Source: Paulinella micropora (Eukaryota; Cercozoa; Imbricatea; Euglyphida; Paulinellidae). From it: a stretch of 32,500 nucleotides of DNA. Positions 1 through 9,300 of this stretch are shown piece after piece; position 1 is the first letter of the stretch; each line of letters starts with the position of its first letter. Below the pieces are notes generated by a model, which made no database searches, was not told where the DNA came from, and was given only the letters and a program-made list of their open reading frames with translations. The position numbers and the translations under genes were made by a program. The DNA is taken from assembly GCA_019918135.1 (NCBI GenBank), contig WBZZ01004810.1, forward strand, positions 1-32,500, read 5' to 3'.

Positions 1-415
1 CCTGGATGTTGCGTTCGGTGGGAACTGTGAACAAGAAGAAGTGGTGAAAGTTTGGAGCGGGAAGGAGCAAGTCTGGGCGAGCTGTACTGGAAACAAGGTG
101 AATCCGACCACGGATTCCGACCTCGACCTAAGGGCCCACCTCAACCTAAGTCACAAAATTTGGTCCTGGGTGTTACGTGTGGTGGGAAGTGTGGGGAGGA
201 AGTCGTGGTGAAAGTTTGGGGCGGGAAGGAGCAAGTCTGGGCGAGCTGTACTGGAAACAGGGTGAACCCGACCTCGACGTAGGGGGCCCACCTCGACCTA
301 AGTCATGAAAATGAGGTTGAACACTTTTTTGTGGAGAATTCAATTGCGATGAATTTAGTGAAAGTTTGAGGTGAAAAGGAGCACGTTTGACTGAGTTGTG
401 TTGAAAATAAGTTTT
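1..415. repeat. Tandem repeat, period 164 bp, two good copies and a diverged third
   Basis: The 20-base core GCGGGAAGGAGCAAGTCTGG occurs at 57-76 and again at 221-240, exactly 164 bases apart. The unit starts CCTGGATGTTGCG at 1 and CCTGGGTGTTACG at 165. A weaker third copy follows near 350-415, where GTGAAAGTTTGAGG and AAAAGGAGCACGTTTGA replace the core. The first copy touches the window edge, so the array may extend further left. It lies directly upstream of Ty3 element 1 and could be part of that element's 5' untranslated region or LTR, or an unrelated satellite. No matching copy was seen downstream of the element. Confidence 0.8.
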
Positions 416-423
416 CACTTTTT

Positions 424-481
424 GGCGAATTCGGGAATGTTCACCCCCTGGCGAATTCGGGACAGTCCGGCGAAATCGGGA
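424..481. repeat. Three short direct repeats before the gag start
   Basis: GGCGAATTCGGGA occurs at 424-436 and 450-462, and GGCGAAATCGGGA at 469-481. Copies two and three are both followed by CAGT. They sit 44 bases ahead of the first plausible gag ATG. They may be leader or packaging elements of the retrotransposon, but the function is unknown. Confidence 0.6.
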
Positions 482-524
482 CAGTACACGGTGACCGCGA
501 AGTGGCCACAGGCAAGGTTCAACT

Positions 525-1454
525 ATGGAGGCAGCGGATGCTTTCGGGGGGGCGGACGACCGCGACAGTTCACGCAAGGGGGGGGGGGGGGGAGATCGGG
601 CGCCAAGGCATGACGGGGGGTACAGACCACGGGGCTCGAGGTATGGGGATGGAGGATACCAGGAGCGACGACAGGAGCGGCGACCACCGCAAATGTTTCA
701 TGCAGATCGGGCGCCTCGAGGAGGGGAAAAGGCGAAGTTCGACGCAGAGTTCCATAACAGGGCTCTGCCGACACGGAGCTAAAGGGGCAGCCACGGTACC
801 CGCCGGACTCGGAGCTGATCGAGGGTTTCCCGAAGTATACCAGACGGGCACTGCGGTCCAGGAACTGGGACAAGGATTCATGTTACACGGCTATCGCTAT
901 GCACTGGTTGGGAATTAAGGGAAACTACCAGGTGAGCCACGGGATGAATATGGGGCACGACAATTTAGACACTTGCAGGCAGCAACACAGAGACGAGGCA
1001 TACTGGGAGTTGAAAGAGACGGTAATGCACGGGATGTGGCAGCTAGGAGGGTTGGAGGACATGTTCCCGCCAGAGGAACTCCCGGCACTGCGGGAGTTCA
1101 ATGAGGCCAATATCAAGGCGAAGGGATGGACGCGAAAGGATAAGGGTTACTACCACCGGGCAGCCAACATGCGACCAAAAAACCACGAAGGGAGAGCGAC
1201 GGGAGGAAATGCGGGACGGGTATCGGAGGAACGACAACAACGGCGGGAGAGGACCGCGGGGTGGCTATCGGGACGAGTATCGGGGAGGATTTCGAGGGAG
1301 TCGGGGTAATTATACGGCGGCGCCTAGACCGGGGATGGACAGACAGGTACAACCCTTGATATACGGGAAGTGGGTGTTGGGAAAGACACAGCGGGTACAA
1401 GCGGAACACCACAATCTCATTTGCCATATGTGCATCCGGATCGACAGGGGTTGA
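525..1454 (+). pseudogene. gag: gag-like region of Ty3 element 1, frameshifted
   Basis: This is the likely structural (capsid/nucleocapsid) region of element 1. The first ATG starts MEAADAFGG and leads into a Gly/Arg-rich, RGG-like stretch containing a 15-G run at 578-592. That frame stops at 780-782. The next frame opens before the ATG at 899, carries PKYTRRALRSRNWDKD upstream of it, and continues with MHWLGIKGNYQ and FPPEELPALREFNEANIKAKG, which looks like an alpha-helical capsid segment. Near 1176-1181, in a run of six A, the sensible frame changes again to a second RGG region (GGRGPRGGYRDEYRGGFRG). No CCHC zinc knuckle was found, so RNA binding would have to come from the RGG tracts. Assignment as gag rests on position and composition rather than on a recognised family motif. 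Confidence 0.6.
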
Positions 1455-2131
1455 TTGCAGGGGCTGGAGCGGGAACACAAGAGCGACAGAGACAGCCGGA
1501 GGGCGCGGGATTCATCGCGGGTACGGAACAAACGATAGAGGAGATGGAACGGGAACATGACCGCACTCATGGTATATATGAACAGGAGCGACCTCTGCGG
1601 CAAGAGGAAGCGCGTCCGCGCGGGTCTAACAGCGACGATGATCTGAAGATCGTGGGGGTTTCTACGGCAGGTGAGCCAGGAAGGAGTGAGGGGGAGATCA
1701 CGAAAGGGAATGGGGGTTTGACGTATGACAGGGGAGCGGAGGGCGAGGCGACAACGGCGACGGGGCGACGGATCGGGATACGGGAGCCCGGAAAGGGACG
1801 AGATGGGGAGGAGCTTGAAGACACGGGAATTTGTGGATCTGACATAGGCAGAAAGAGGGGGAGAGACGAGGAGATAGACGAGAGACAGGGGAACGGCATG
1901 CAAAACAGCAGAAGGCAGAGGGGCGAGCATGTAGCGGATCGGGGGTACAAGGAAAAGGGTACAAAGAGGGCGAGAACAGTGAGGGTGAGGGCAAGAAGAG
2001 AGCGAGATTGGAGGGGGAGCGGGAGAGAAGTGAGGGAGAGGGGGTTGCAGAGGAAAGGAAGCGAGAAGAAAGTGAGAGAGAGAGGACACGGGAGCGAGAA
2101 CGACAATTGCTGGAGACACACTGGAAGGTGA
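1370..2131 (+). pseudogene. Highly charged linker between gag and protease, element 1
   Basis: A 253-codon open stretch dominated by Arg, Glu, Gly and Asp, with few hydrophobic residues. It is probably a disordered spacer of the Gag-Pol polyprotein. It overlaps the end of the preceding frame (to 1454) and the start of the next (from 2008), so the original product would have needed either frameshifting or an ancestral single frame that has since drifted. The sequence is purine-rich on the sense strand, which by itself yields Arg/Glu/Gly codons, so part of the length may reflect low complexity. No family was recognised. Confidence 0.5.
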
Positions 2132-3462
2132 GTCAGAGGCATGAGGCGATGCGAGTGACGCCGTCGGTTAGTCAAATTAAAAGATCAAATCTCCCACTGG
2201 CGTATACTCGGGTCAAGTTGAGGAGTTTAGGAGGGGATGTGGTCATCGGCAACGATACCATGGCGGCCATCAGCGTCATCGGAAAACACTTTTTGGATAA
2301 GCACGGGCAGCAACCATGGTTCAAGGAGCGATTTCGTGCAACACGGGGTTGGGTGAAGGGGGTGTCGGGTACAACGGCGATGACGGGCACGATACTGCTG
2401 GCGTTTGATCTGGAAGGGGGAAATACATATACACACAGGTTTTGGGTCGTTCCGGCATATACAGGGGGACTCCTGTGGAGCTTTGACGCGCTGAAGCGTA
2501 TGCACACTCACATCGACTGTCACAGAGAAGAGGTACGATATGGACGGGGGGAAAACGCTCCGGTGTATCGAGTGGTGGAATACGACTCAGAGGAGGGACA
2601 AGGAGAAATACCGGGGGCATGGGTGGCGAACGATTTCAGGGCGGCACGGGTAGAGATTGAGAAGGGAGAGGAGGATAAGGCAGCGGAACAGGAGGTTTTT
2701 GCAATCGGAGATCACGAGGAAGAGGAAAAGGAGAGCAAGTCGGAAGATGAGTGGACGAGGGCAAGAATCGTTGCTCTGGTCGACACGAGGTTGGAGTATT
2801 TCTGGAAACAGAGGGAGAATGCCTCGGACGGTTTTCCGAAACATTGGCGAGACTTGGGATACCAACATAAGGAAATGGATACACGGGTGTTGCCTATGGC
2901 GCAATATGTAGTATGCAATACGGGCAAGCCTAGCCAGGCCAAGGTGGAGATTTTGAACTTCCTGCAGGAGCGGTGGGGAAGCCAACCCATGGTAGCGGAT
3001 TCGGTGTCCCAGATCAAGAAGACATTGAAAAATCGGCTTTCACACGGGGACTTCACGATTATGTTTCCGGTAGGAAGGAGAACGGAAATGTGGTGGTACG
3101 ATGTGGAAGATTTCCTAATCGCGGACCCGATACCGATTCCGAGTCGCACACAGAAGTTGATAGTGGCTTGCCGACTCGGATCGAGGAAGATAGCTAGGCA
3201 GTACCGAGAGGAACTTCTGGACCGGGATTTGGCCTCCATTCGGGATGAAGCGTTCACACACATATCCGGGGTATACCACAGGACACACGCCATTCAGTAT
3301 GCTATGATGATGGACCAACTGGCAAGATTCGCGGATCAAGAGCGGAAGACACCAACCTTATATCGGTCGAGGGAGGGTTTAGACGGGGACGGAGCCGAGA
3401 TAGCGGTGGATGACATACAGGGGCAAGCGACAGAGGAGCAGATACAAGGAGGAGATGGATAA
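2008..3462 (+). CDS. pol: Pol N-terminal part of element 1: protease-like region and domain X
   Basis: The longest intact frame of element 1 (484 codons). Residues 1-40 continue the Arg/Glu linker. Residues about 68-175 look like a retropepsin fold: VVIGNDTMAAISVIGKHFL sits where retropepsins have the catalytic D-T/S-G-A loop, followed by GTILLAFDLEGG and FWVVPAYTGGLLWSFDAL in the place of the flap and the late hydrophobic-Gly motif. The active-site triplet reads D-T-M rather than D-T-G, so the protease is probably inactive or the match is imperfect. Residues about 210-250 are acidic. Residues about 255-450 form domain X, which is shared with element 2 at 20460-21060: MWWYDVEDF at 3088, DPIPIPSR at 3124-3147, then a CRLGSR motif. 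The start codon is uncertain because translation probably entered from upstream gag. Confidence 0.7.
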   Translation: MEGERERSEGEGVAEERKREESERERTRERERQLLETHWKVSQRHEAMRVTPSVSQIKRSNLPLAYTRVKLRSLGGDVVIGNDTMAAISVIGKHFLDKHGQQPWFKERFRATRGWVKGVSGTTAMTGTILLAFDLEGGNTYTHRFWVVPAYTGGLLWSFDALKRMHTHIDCHREEVRYGRGENAPVYRVVEYDSEEGQGEIPGAWVANDFRAARVEIEKGEEDKAAEQEVFAIGDHEEEEKESKSEDEWTRARIVALVDTRLEYFWKQRENASDGFPKHWRDLGYQHKEMDTRVLPMAQYVVCNTGKPSQAKVEILNFLQERWGSQPMVADSVSQIKKTLKNRLSHGDFTIMFPVGRRTEMWWYDVEDFLIADPIPIPSRTQKLIVACRLGSRKIARQYREELLDRDLASIRDEAFTHISGVYHRTHAIQYAMMMDQLARFADQERKTPTLYRSREGLDGDGAEIAVDDIQGQATEEQIQGGDG

Positions 3463-4903
3463 GGCAAGACAGGCGTTACAGGAACATTCGGAGACATGGG
3501 AGGGCACGTCAGAGGAAAAGGCTGCGGCTATGGGGTCATGGAAGACAACATCCAAGCTTTCGGCCCTTTGGAGGGGGGGGTCGGTGACAAGCCACGTCGC
3601 GGTTTTCGAACGAGAGATGGGGCAAGAGGTACCGCGGATAGGACGGCCTTCGCGGTTGAGCCATCATGAGGATCGGATTGCGAGGGAGATGACGGCGGAA
3701 CTTTTGGAAAAGGGATTGATCGAGGCGCGGCTATCGGAGTATGCGTCTCCGGTACGCATGGCGCCGAAACCAGACGGAACGTTGCGGATGTGTATCAACT
3801 ATTGGAGGATAAACGAAATCATCAAGAAGATAGAGACGCCGGTGCCAGACGTGCGGAGGGGAATAGAGGTGTTGCAGAAAGCGAAAATATACTCGACGTT
3901 GGATTTGAAAAGCTGATTCTGGCAGATCCCGTTAGCGGAGGAAAGCCGCTACCTAACGGCATTCATGGTGGGGATGACAACCTACGTGTGGAAGGTTCTG
4001 CCGATGGGGTTGAAGGTGGCACCGGGCATATTTCAGCAGGCGATGACAAAGATGTTGGGTGCAAATTTCCGAGACGCGGAATTTGCGGAGAAGTACGGGG
4101 ATACGACGGGATACGCCTTCGCGTATTTGGATGATGTGGTCATTTTCTCGAATTCGGTGGAGGAACACATACAACATTTGCGGGACATCATGAAACGGGT
4201 CAAGGCGTTCGGATTCCGGTTGAATGTTAAGAAGTGTCACTTCTTACAGAAGCGGATACAGTATCTGGGGTACGACATCGAAAACGGGACGTATTCGATT
4301 GCGAGGAAGAAGCAAGAGGCGCTTGCGGCTATGCCTCTTTCTGCGACGAGATCCGATTTACACTCCTTTGTGTCCTTGGCGCAATACTATAGTGAATTCA
4401 TACCGGGATTCGCAAAAATCGCGAAACCAATACGGTTGTTCATGAAAGAGGGCAAGTGCGGTGCGGGGAGTACGTGGCCACCAGCGGTTCATAAGGCGGT
4501 TGAAACACTAAGGGCACATATTTTGATGGACCCATGGAGCGAAGGGGGTACGGTCTTACAGCTTCCCAATTTCAACAAGAGTTTCATACTCGACACGCAT
4601 GCATCGGCATATGCGATAGGAGGGGCTCTGCAACAGAGGGATGACGAGGGGCGTTTGAGGCCGGTGATGTTTCTGAGTCGACGAATGACACGGGCAGAAC
4701 AACAATACTGCACGCGGCAGAGAGAGGCATTGGCCATAGTCTGGGGTTTCAAGAAACTACGTGACTATCTGTGGGGGGCAAAGGGGACGACGGTGCGGTC
4801 GGATCACAACAACCTACAGTGCACGTGGTTGATGTCGCAGGATCACACGGGCAGGTTGGCAAGATGGCAGTTGGAGCTATCCGAATATGACTTTCACGAT
4901 TGA
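3410..4903 (+). pseudogene. pol: Reverse transcriptase and RNase H of element 1, with an internal stop
   Basis: RT copies the element RNA into DNA, and RNase H removes the RNA strand. The RT start is marked by LIEARLSEYASPVRMAPKPD and MCINYWRINEIIKK, then LDLKS. An in-frame TGA at 3914-3916 follows, at the position where element 2 has an Asn in LDLKNGFW; the frame resumes with FWQIPLAEESRYLTAF. Further on come VLPMGLKVAPGIFQ and the catalytic YLDD box at 4124-4135. The RNase H part has REALAIVWGFKKLRDYLW and SDHNNLQ. Where active enzymes have T-D-A-S, this copy reads T-H-A-S (codon CAT at 4598-4600), so the first RNase H aspartate is missing. The frame ends at 4903, one base out of step with the continuation at 4887. 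The length and motif order are normal for Ty3 RT-RNase H. Confidence 0.93.
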
Positions 4904-5902
4904 ATTCATATCGGGTAAGGGGAACTATCGTGCGGACTACCAGTCAAGGGCTGGGGGTGCGCCGGAGGACGACAATGCGAAGGAAAAGAAGGAGGAGGCG
5001 GTGGCGGACGACAAGGATACACGGGCGCAACAGCAGAGTCACGGTGTCTTCGCACTGAAACCGGTATACGACGCGGAGAAGAAGAGTGGCATGAACCTGA
5101 CGCGGTTTCACTTCAAGACGGCCGCAGCGGTTCTAACGGTCTTGGGAAAAATGGATTTGGAAGAGGAGGAGTAGAGGGCGAATTTCGACGACTGGAAACC
5201 CATCAACGGTATGGAGTATGTGACGGAGGTAGCGGAAATGCATAGGAATAGGAAGGAAGCGCAGAGGGAGGATGTGCGGTTTTACGAAGCGGCCCACGCA
5301 CAGTCGGTGGATTGTTCTGAAGAACACGGGTTGGAGGATGCGCGAAAGGGATATGAGGAAGAAATGTGGAAGGAGGCGGTACAGGGGGAGTTGACGAAGG
5401 ATGAGGTGGGGGATTTGAAACCCTTTCCGTGGCGGACCATGCCCATGGTGTGGAACATTGTGATTCCGACGAAGGCGGAAGCGGCGGCGGTTCAGACGGA
5501 GGCGAAGCCGGAACTCATGTTGAGGGACACACACCCAAGCCGGGTATCCTTGGAGTTGGAAAACAAGACGGAGATCAAGTTTGCGTCGGTGGACATGTTC
5601 CGCAAGATCACGCGAGACAGTGAGGAGTGGAAGAGGTTTATTGCGCACCAGGAGAACCCGACGGGGATTTCGGCGGACGGGGACATAAAGTGGCGGAAGG
5701 AGAAGTACACTTACTCGGACGGGCTAATCTGGTATTTCGGGAGCGGGGCCAAGAACAAGGACGATCCGGAACGGTGGGTGGTATGGGTGCCGGCAGCGTT
5801 ACGGTACGCGATTCTGATAGGGGCACACAACTGCCCTTTACAGAGTCACCCGGGGCTGGATAGGATGAGGTGGTCTATGACTCGGCAATTTTATTGGGCA
5901 CG
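4887..5902 (+). pseudogene. pol: RNase H end, connector and integrase zinc-binding region, element 1
   Basis: The frame picks up the RNase H C-terminus (TIEFISGKGNYRADYQSR) one base out of phase with the preceding frame. It continues as a Glu/Lys-rich connector, meets an in-frame TAG at 5172-5174, and carries on in the same frame. The block from EEWKRFIAHQENP to VVWVPAALRYAILIGAHN aligns by eye with EWGPFIAHAIDP to TLWVPTQLRKAILLATHR of element 2, and is the usual lead-in to the integrase H2C2 module. The two histidines are in HNCPLQSHPGLDRM. The cysteine pair is not in this frame: the frame goes wrong near 5898-5903, just after QFYW. Confidence 0.8.
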
Positions 5903-6826
5903 ATGGATAAGGACATCAAGAGTTTCATTTCGGGATGTGGGCCATGCCAGAGGGCGAAGACGGTCTACGATGCGAACAAGGGGCTACTGGGGCAGTACGA
6001 CAATGTTAACACTGCATATATTTGACACGTGGGGCCTTTACCGGAAGCGGGGGAGGGTCGATACAAGTATATCCTCACGATTATTTATCGGGCTAACTAC
6101 GTGATTGCGGTTCCCACGGCTGACGACACCAAGGAGACGACGGCCAAGGCACTGATTGATAACGTATTCAGCCGGATCGGGGTGCCCAGGAAGATCATAT
6201 CGGACAGAGGAAGTTCCTTTATCAATTGGGTGTCGAACGAGCTCAGTGCATACTACGGGTTTCGGTGGGATTATGTCACGGCATACAACCCTATGGCTAA
6301 CGGGAAGATAGAGAGGATGCATCGTACGCTGAAGGCGTCCTTGAAGATCTATTGTCAGAACGGGCAAACCAAATGGCCAGAGGCATTGCAAGCGTTTACC
6401 TTTGCGGTGAACAATCTGGGTTCTTCGTCTTTGGGGGGTAGGGCTACACTGTGCCCACATCAGATGGTGTTTGGCAAAGTCTTAACCACTCCACAGGACG
6501 TGATGCAAAACAAGGCATTGTATCAGCCGTTGGAGCTGATGGCAGTGAGGTTACGGGCCCTAGCGGAAGCGGAACAAATTGTTACTAAACATAGGGAGGC
6601 GGAAATGCGGACGGAGGACGAGAAGGGCCAACAGAAATATAAACACGTGGAATTCCGAGAGGGGGATACAGTGCTGCTATACTGCCCAAACGTTCCAGTG
6701 GGGGTCTCAACAAAGCTTTATGAGAAATGGCAGGGTCCGTATCAGATTATGAAACAAACCGCGGCCTACAATTATAAGATCAGACACCAGCGGACGAAGA
6801 AGGAACGGATAGTCCACGTTCGGTGA
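5903..6826 (+). pseudogene. pol: Integrase core and GPY/F region of element 1, with two stops
   Basis: Integrase inserts the DNA copy into the host genome. The zinc-binding cysteines appear as SGCGPCQRAK. The sequence around the first catalytic aspartate is damaged: an in-frame TGA at 6023-6025 precedes HVGPLPEAGEGRYKYIL, and the aspartate codon GAC (6024-6026) is only readable in the neighbouring frame. The second aspartate (ISDRGSSF, codon 6203-6205) and the glutamate (NGKIERMH, codon 6311-6313) are intact, with 35 residues between them as in the DDE family. The GPY/F motif KWQGPYQIM follows. The frame ends at TGA 6824-6826 after IVHVR, where element 2 reads VVHVRRLMRF. That stop is one C-to-T change away from an Arg CGA codon. 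Confidence 0.92.
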
Positions 6827-7815
6827 TTGGTCAAGTTCTCGCCTTACTTGTTGGATTACGAAACGGAGCAGGATGCCTTGGAGCGGACGGCAGATCAATT
6901 TGGAAACCCGCGGCCGTTGTTGACACGGGCGCAGAGGGCGGAGGAGATTGCGAGGCTGAGGGAGGAGGTGACGTTCGAGCAGGATGCGGAGGAGAAGAAA
7001 AGATTGCAAGACGCAATAGAGGAATTGGAGACGGGTTCACATGAGAGAGTTTCACAGAAACAAAAGCGGGATGAGGAAAAGCGGAGAGAGGAGGACAAGA
7101 AACGGGAAGAGGGAGGAATACAAGGCAGGGAGGGGGAAGCAGAGGGGAAAGGCGTGGGCACAAGGGGATCAAGACAAGCAAGGTACAGGGGGGCCATCGA
7201 GGCCAGAGGCACCGAAGGGGCATTTGGGGATCAAAAACAAGCGAGGCATGTGGGTGGAAAAAGCGGCGGAGATCGATAGAATAAAATGGAAGACGGGCAA
7301 GTTCTACTTGATAATGCCGGCAGCGAAAGAGGTAAGCGATGACACATTGACGACTTTATGTCCTGAGGGTTCTAAGTCAGGGGGGGACGTCACGACATAA
7401 GGCGGGGAAGGGCATAACGCCGGTGATGCAGTTTTGGAGGAGTAGTGACGAGGTGGCGGAGGAAAAGATGCGGCGGTTTGATCCGGTTTTTCTGAAAAAG
7501 GCGGGGAAGAAGCGGGAAACGTGGGATGCCACCATCAAGTTGGACGACGAGGATCATATCCCATACACCATTCAGACGAGACCGCAGTTGGTGCTGAATG
7601 TACCGTTCGACCTCACGGAAGAGAGGCGGATACAGGCACAGATTTGGGACGAGATCGATGCGGAGGGATTGCCTTTCGATATTATCGGCGCTCCACCGGC
7701 GGCGGTTGGATCACGAGGCAAGAAGCGGCCTACGACGGGTGGTCGGATGACTCGGTGGTCAGATGACTCGGGCAAGAGGACGGGCACAACGAGGAAGGGG
7801 GTGATGAATGGGTGA
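6827..7815 (+). pseudogene. C-terminal tail of element 1 polyprotein, frameshifted
   Basis: Beyond the integrase the reading frame continues for about 330 codons in three phases: 6827-7279, then 7041-7400, then 7423-7815. The first part (VKFSPYLLDYE, then a coiled-coil-like Glu/Arg/Lys stretch) is a spacer. The second contains IDRIKWKTGKFYLIMPAAKE, matching HWHIGKIYLLRPPEAH in element 2. The third contains MQFWRSSDEVAEEKMRRFDP, then QLVLNVPFDL and IWDEIDAEGLPFDIIGAPP, matching LQFYRSHQDL, MVLDYPFDL and VWDEIAAEGIATHFIWAPP of element 2. No chromodomain was recognised. The function is unknown. The shared order of motifs in two diverged elements argues that this is a real domain. Confidence 0.75.
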
Positions 7816-9020
7816 TGAGTGAGAGGATAGTATAGGAATAGAGAAAGATGAAGAATAAGAAAGAAGATGAGAAGTGACGAGATGAGAAGAATACGACCTG
7901 CGGGCACATGACGGGGTGATAGCGGCTTATGTGACTTGCGGTATATAATGGGTGATAGCGGCTTATGTGACTTGCGGGTATATGAGGATGATAACGGTAT
8001 AAATGAATTGCGGGGCTTTATAAGGGGGTGATGAGAATATGACTGGCATACGAATTCGAAGATGAATGAAGATGAGGGGGAGCGGTATACTTTTACATTC
8101 ACAGGTACGGTGACGGGCATGCTACATGCATTTTATACTGACAAGGTAAACATTGGGACGATGCGGGTTATATCTACGGACAAATACGGGAAAAATATTA
8201 TATCATTCGGGCTCACGGGTATAGGCATACATAATATCATGTGACTTTACGGTGTGATGGGGGAAATATATCAGACTGACATATCGGGCATAGAGGACAT
8301 ATCAGGAAATGAATGACAAACATGTCTTATGCCTGATAGGCTCATGGGGGAAACTGGGAAGCGGCCTGATACAAGACTTTATTCTTTTTCTTTCCGCTCT
8401 GTGACGAGCGATGATATGGAACTTTATATATTCTTCTGATAACAACGGGTGAAGGGGACATACGGGTTGGGTTGGGGGAATAATACATATTGACTAATCC
8501 AGTTTAGATAGAGAGGTAGAATAGCGAGGGGAGGAAGACAGGGGATAACAAATAGGGATAGTCAATAGGATGGATAGGATAGCCGGGGGGGAAGGGGGTG
8601 GATGATATAGTCAGAGGATAGGATAGTGAAAGGGGAGGGGGCGCGGGGCAGCGATGAGAAAGATGAAGAAGTAAGATGATGAGAAGAAAGAGAAACGGGG
8701 CAACGGGCAAGCGGCAACTCTGACACTCGGGTGAGGGGGGGCACCAGAGTGCAAGCATCTTTCAGAGGGAGCTGCGAAGGGGATCAAAAGGGGACATGGA
8801 CCTTTTTGGGGGGGGAAGGGATAGGTGATGAGTGGATGAGGGTTATAAGCTCTCAAGTTCGTTTCAAGCATGGCGTTTCAGTGCCGGAGGGGCCTTGGTG
8901 GGGGTAGCAAAGGTCCGGGGGAGCCTTTCCTTGCCTACGCTACCTCTGGGCTGGGCGACCGGGACTACAGCGCACCGAGAGGGCATTATGAGGCTATTAA
9001 AAGCCAGAAGTATCAGTTCG
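7816..9020 (+). other. Purine-rich noncoding stretch after element 1, possible 3' end or LTR remnant
   Basis: No gene is supported here. The + strand is rich in G and A, especially 8508-8835, and the apparent long frames on the minus strand (Pro/Ser/Leu-rich) are a by-product of that. GGGTGATAGCGGCTTATGTG occurs at 7914 and 7950 (period 36), with a diverged third copy near 7983. The G-rich tract ending GGGGGGGGAAGGGATAG near 8806-8823 could be a polypurine tract, the plus-strand primer that normally abuts the 3' LTR, but no LTR partner was found. Confidence 0.4.
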
Positions 9021-9300
9021 AGTTACAAGCGGGATTCGGCGTGACCGAGACGGGGGCGGCTTCAACAAGTGGGATTCGGCGTGACCGAGACGGGGCCGGC
9101 TTCAACAAGTGGGCTTCGGCGTGACCGAGACGGGGGCGGCTTCAACAAGTGGGATTCGGCGTGACCGAGACGGGGGCGGCTTCAACAAGTGGGATTCGGC
9201 GTGACCGAGACGGGGGCGGCTTCAACAAGCGGGATTCGGCGTGACCAAGACGGGGGCGGTTCCAACATGTTGGATGCGGCGGGACCCAGATGGCGGCTGC
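9021..9300 (+). repeat. 40-bp minisatellite, five near-identical units plus degenerate ends
   Basis: The unit begins GGGATTCGGCGTGACCGAGA and ends CGGCTTCAACAAGT. It starts at 9031, 9071, 9111, 9151 and 9191; a sixth copy at 9231 is partly changed, and a seventh from about 9271 is barely recognisable. The five good copies differ at only one or two positions each. Because 40 is not a multiple of three, the frame rotates through the array, which argues against a coding repeat. Decay at the right edge and near-identity in the middle is the usual picture of unequal exchange. Confidence 0.93.

Larger units (their letters stand above)
525..7815 (+). mobile_element. Ty3/gypsy LTR retrotransposon, internal region, degenerate (element 1)
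   Basis: The order of domains on the + strand is gag-like, protease-like, domain X, RT, RNase H, integrase with zinc-binding and DDE core, GPY/F region, C-terminal tail. RT before integrase is the Ty3/gypsy order. The reading frame changes repeatedly (near 775, 1176, 1370-1454, 2008-2131, 3410-3462, 4890, 5900, 7041-7279 and 7400). Stops interrupt conserved blocks at 3914-3916, 5172-5174, 6023-6025 and 6824-6826. The sense strand is conspicuously rich in G and A. No pair of LTRs was recognised: neither 1-524 nor 7816-9500 gave an obvious long match to the other. A 5' LTR may lie left of the window, or the element may have lost its ends. Confidence 0.93.

Noticed and set aside
1310..2175. Minus-strand frames of 200-269 codons opposite the element 1 gag/linker
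   Set aside because: Pro/Ser/Leu-rich shadows of a purine-rich coding strand; no motif, and the + strand has coherent retrotransposon content.
3914..6826. Alternative genetic code with TGA as sense, suggested by several in-frame TGA codons
   Set aside because: TAG and TAA also interrupt conserved frames in the same elements (5172, 12146, 14357, 18348), and frameshifts are frequent, so decay explains the stops.
9031..9270. CRISPR-like array of 40-bp repeats
   Set aside because: The repeats are contiguous with no spacers, and the context is eukaryotic retroelements.
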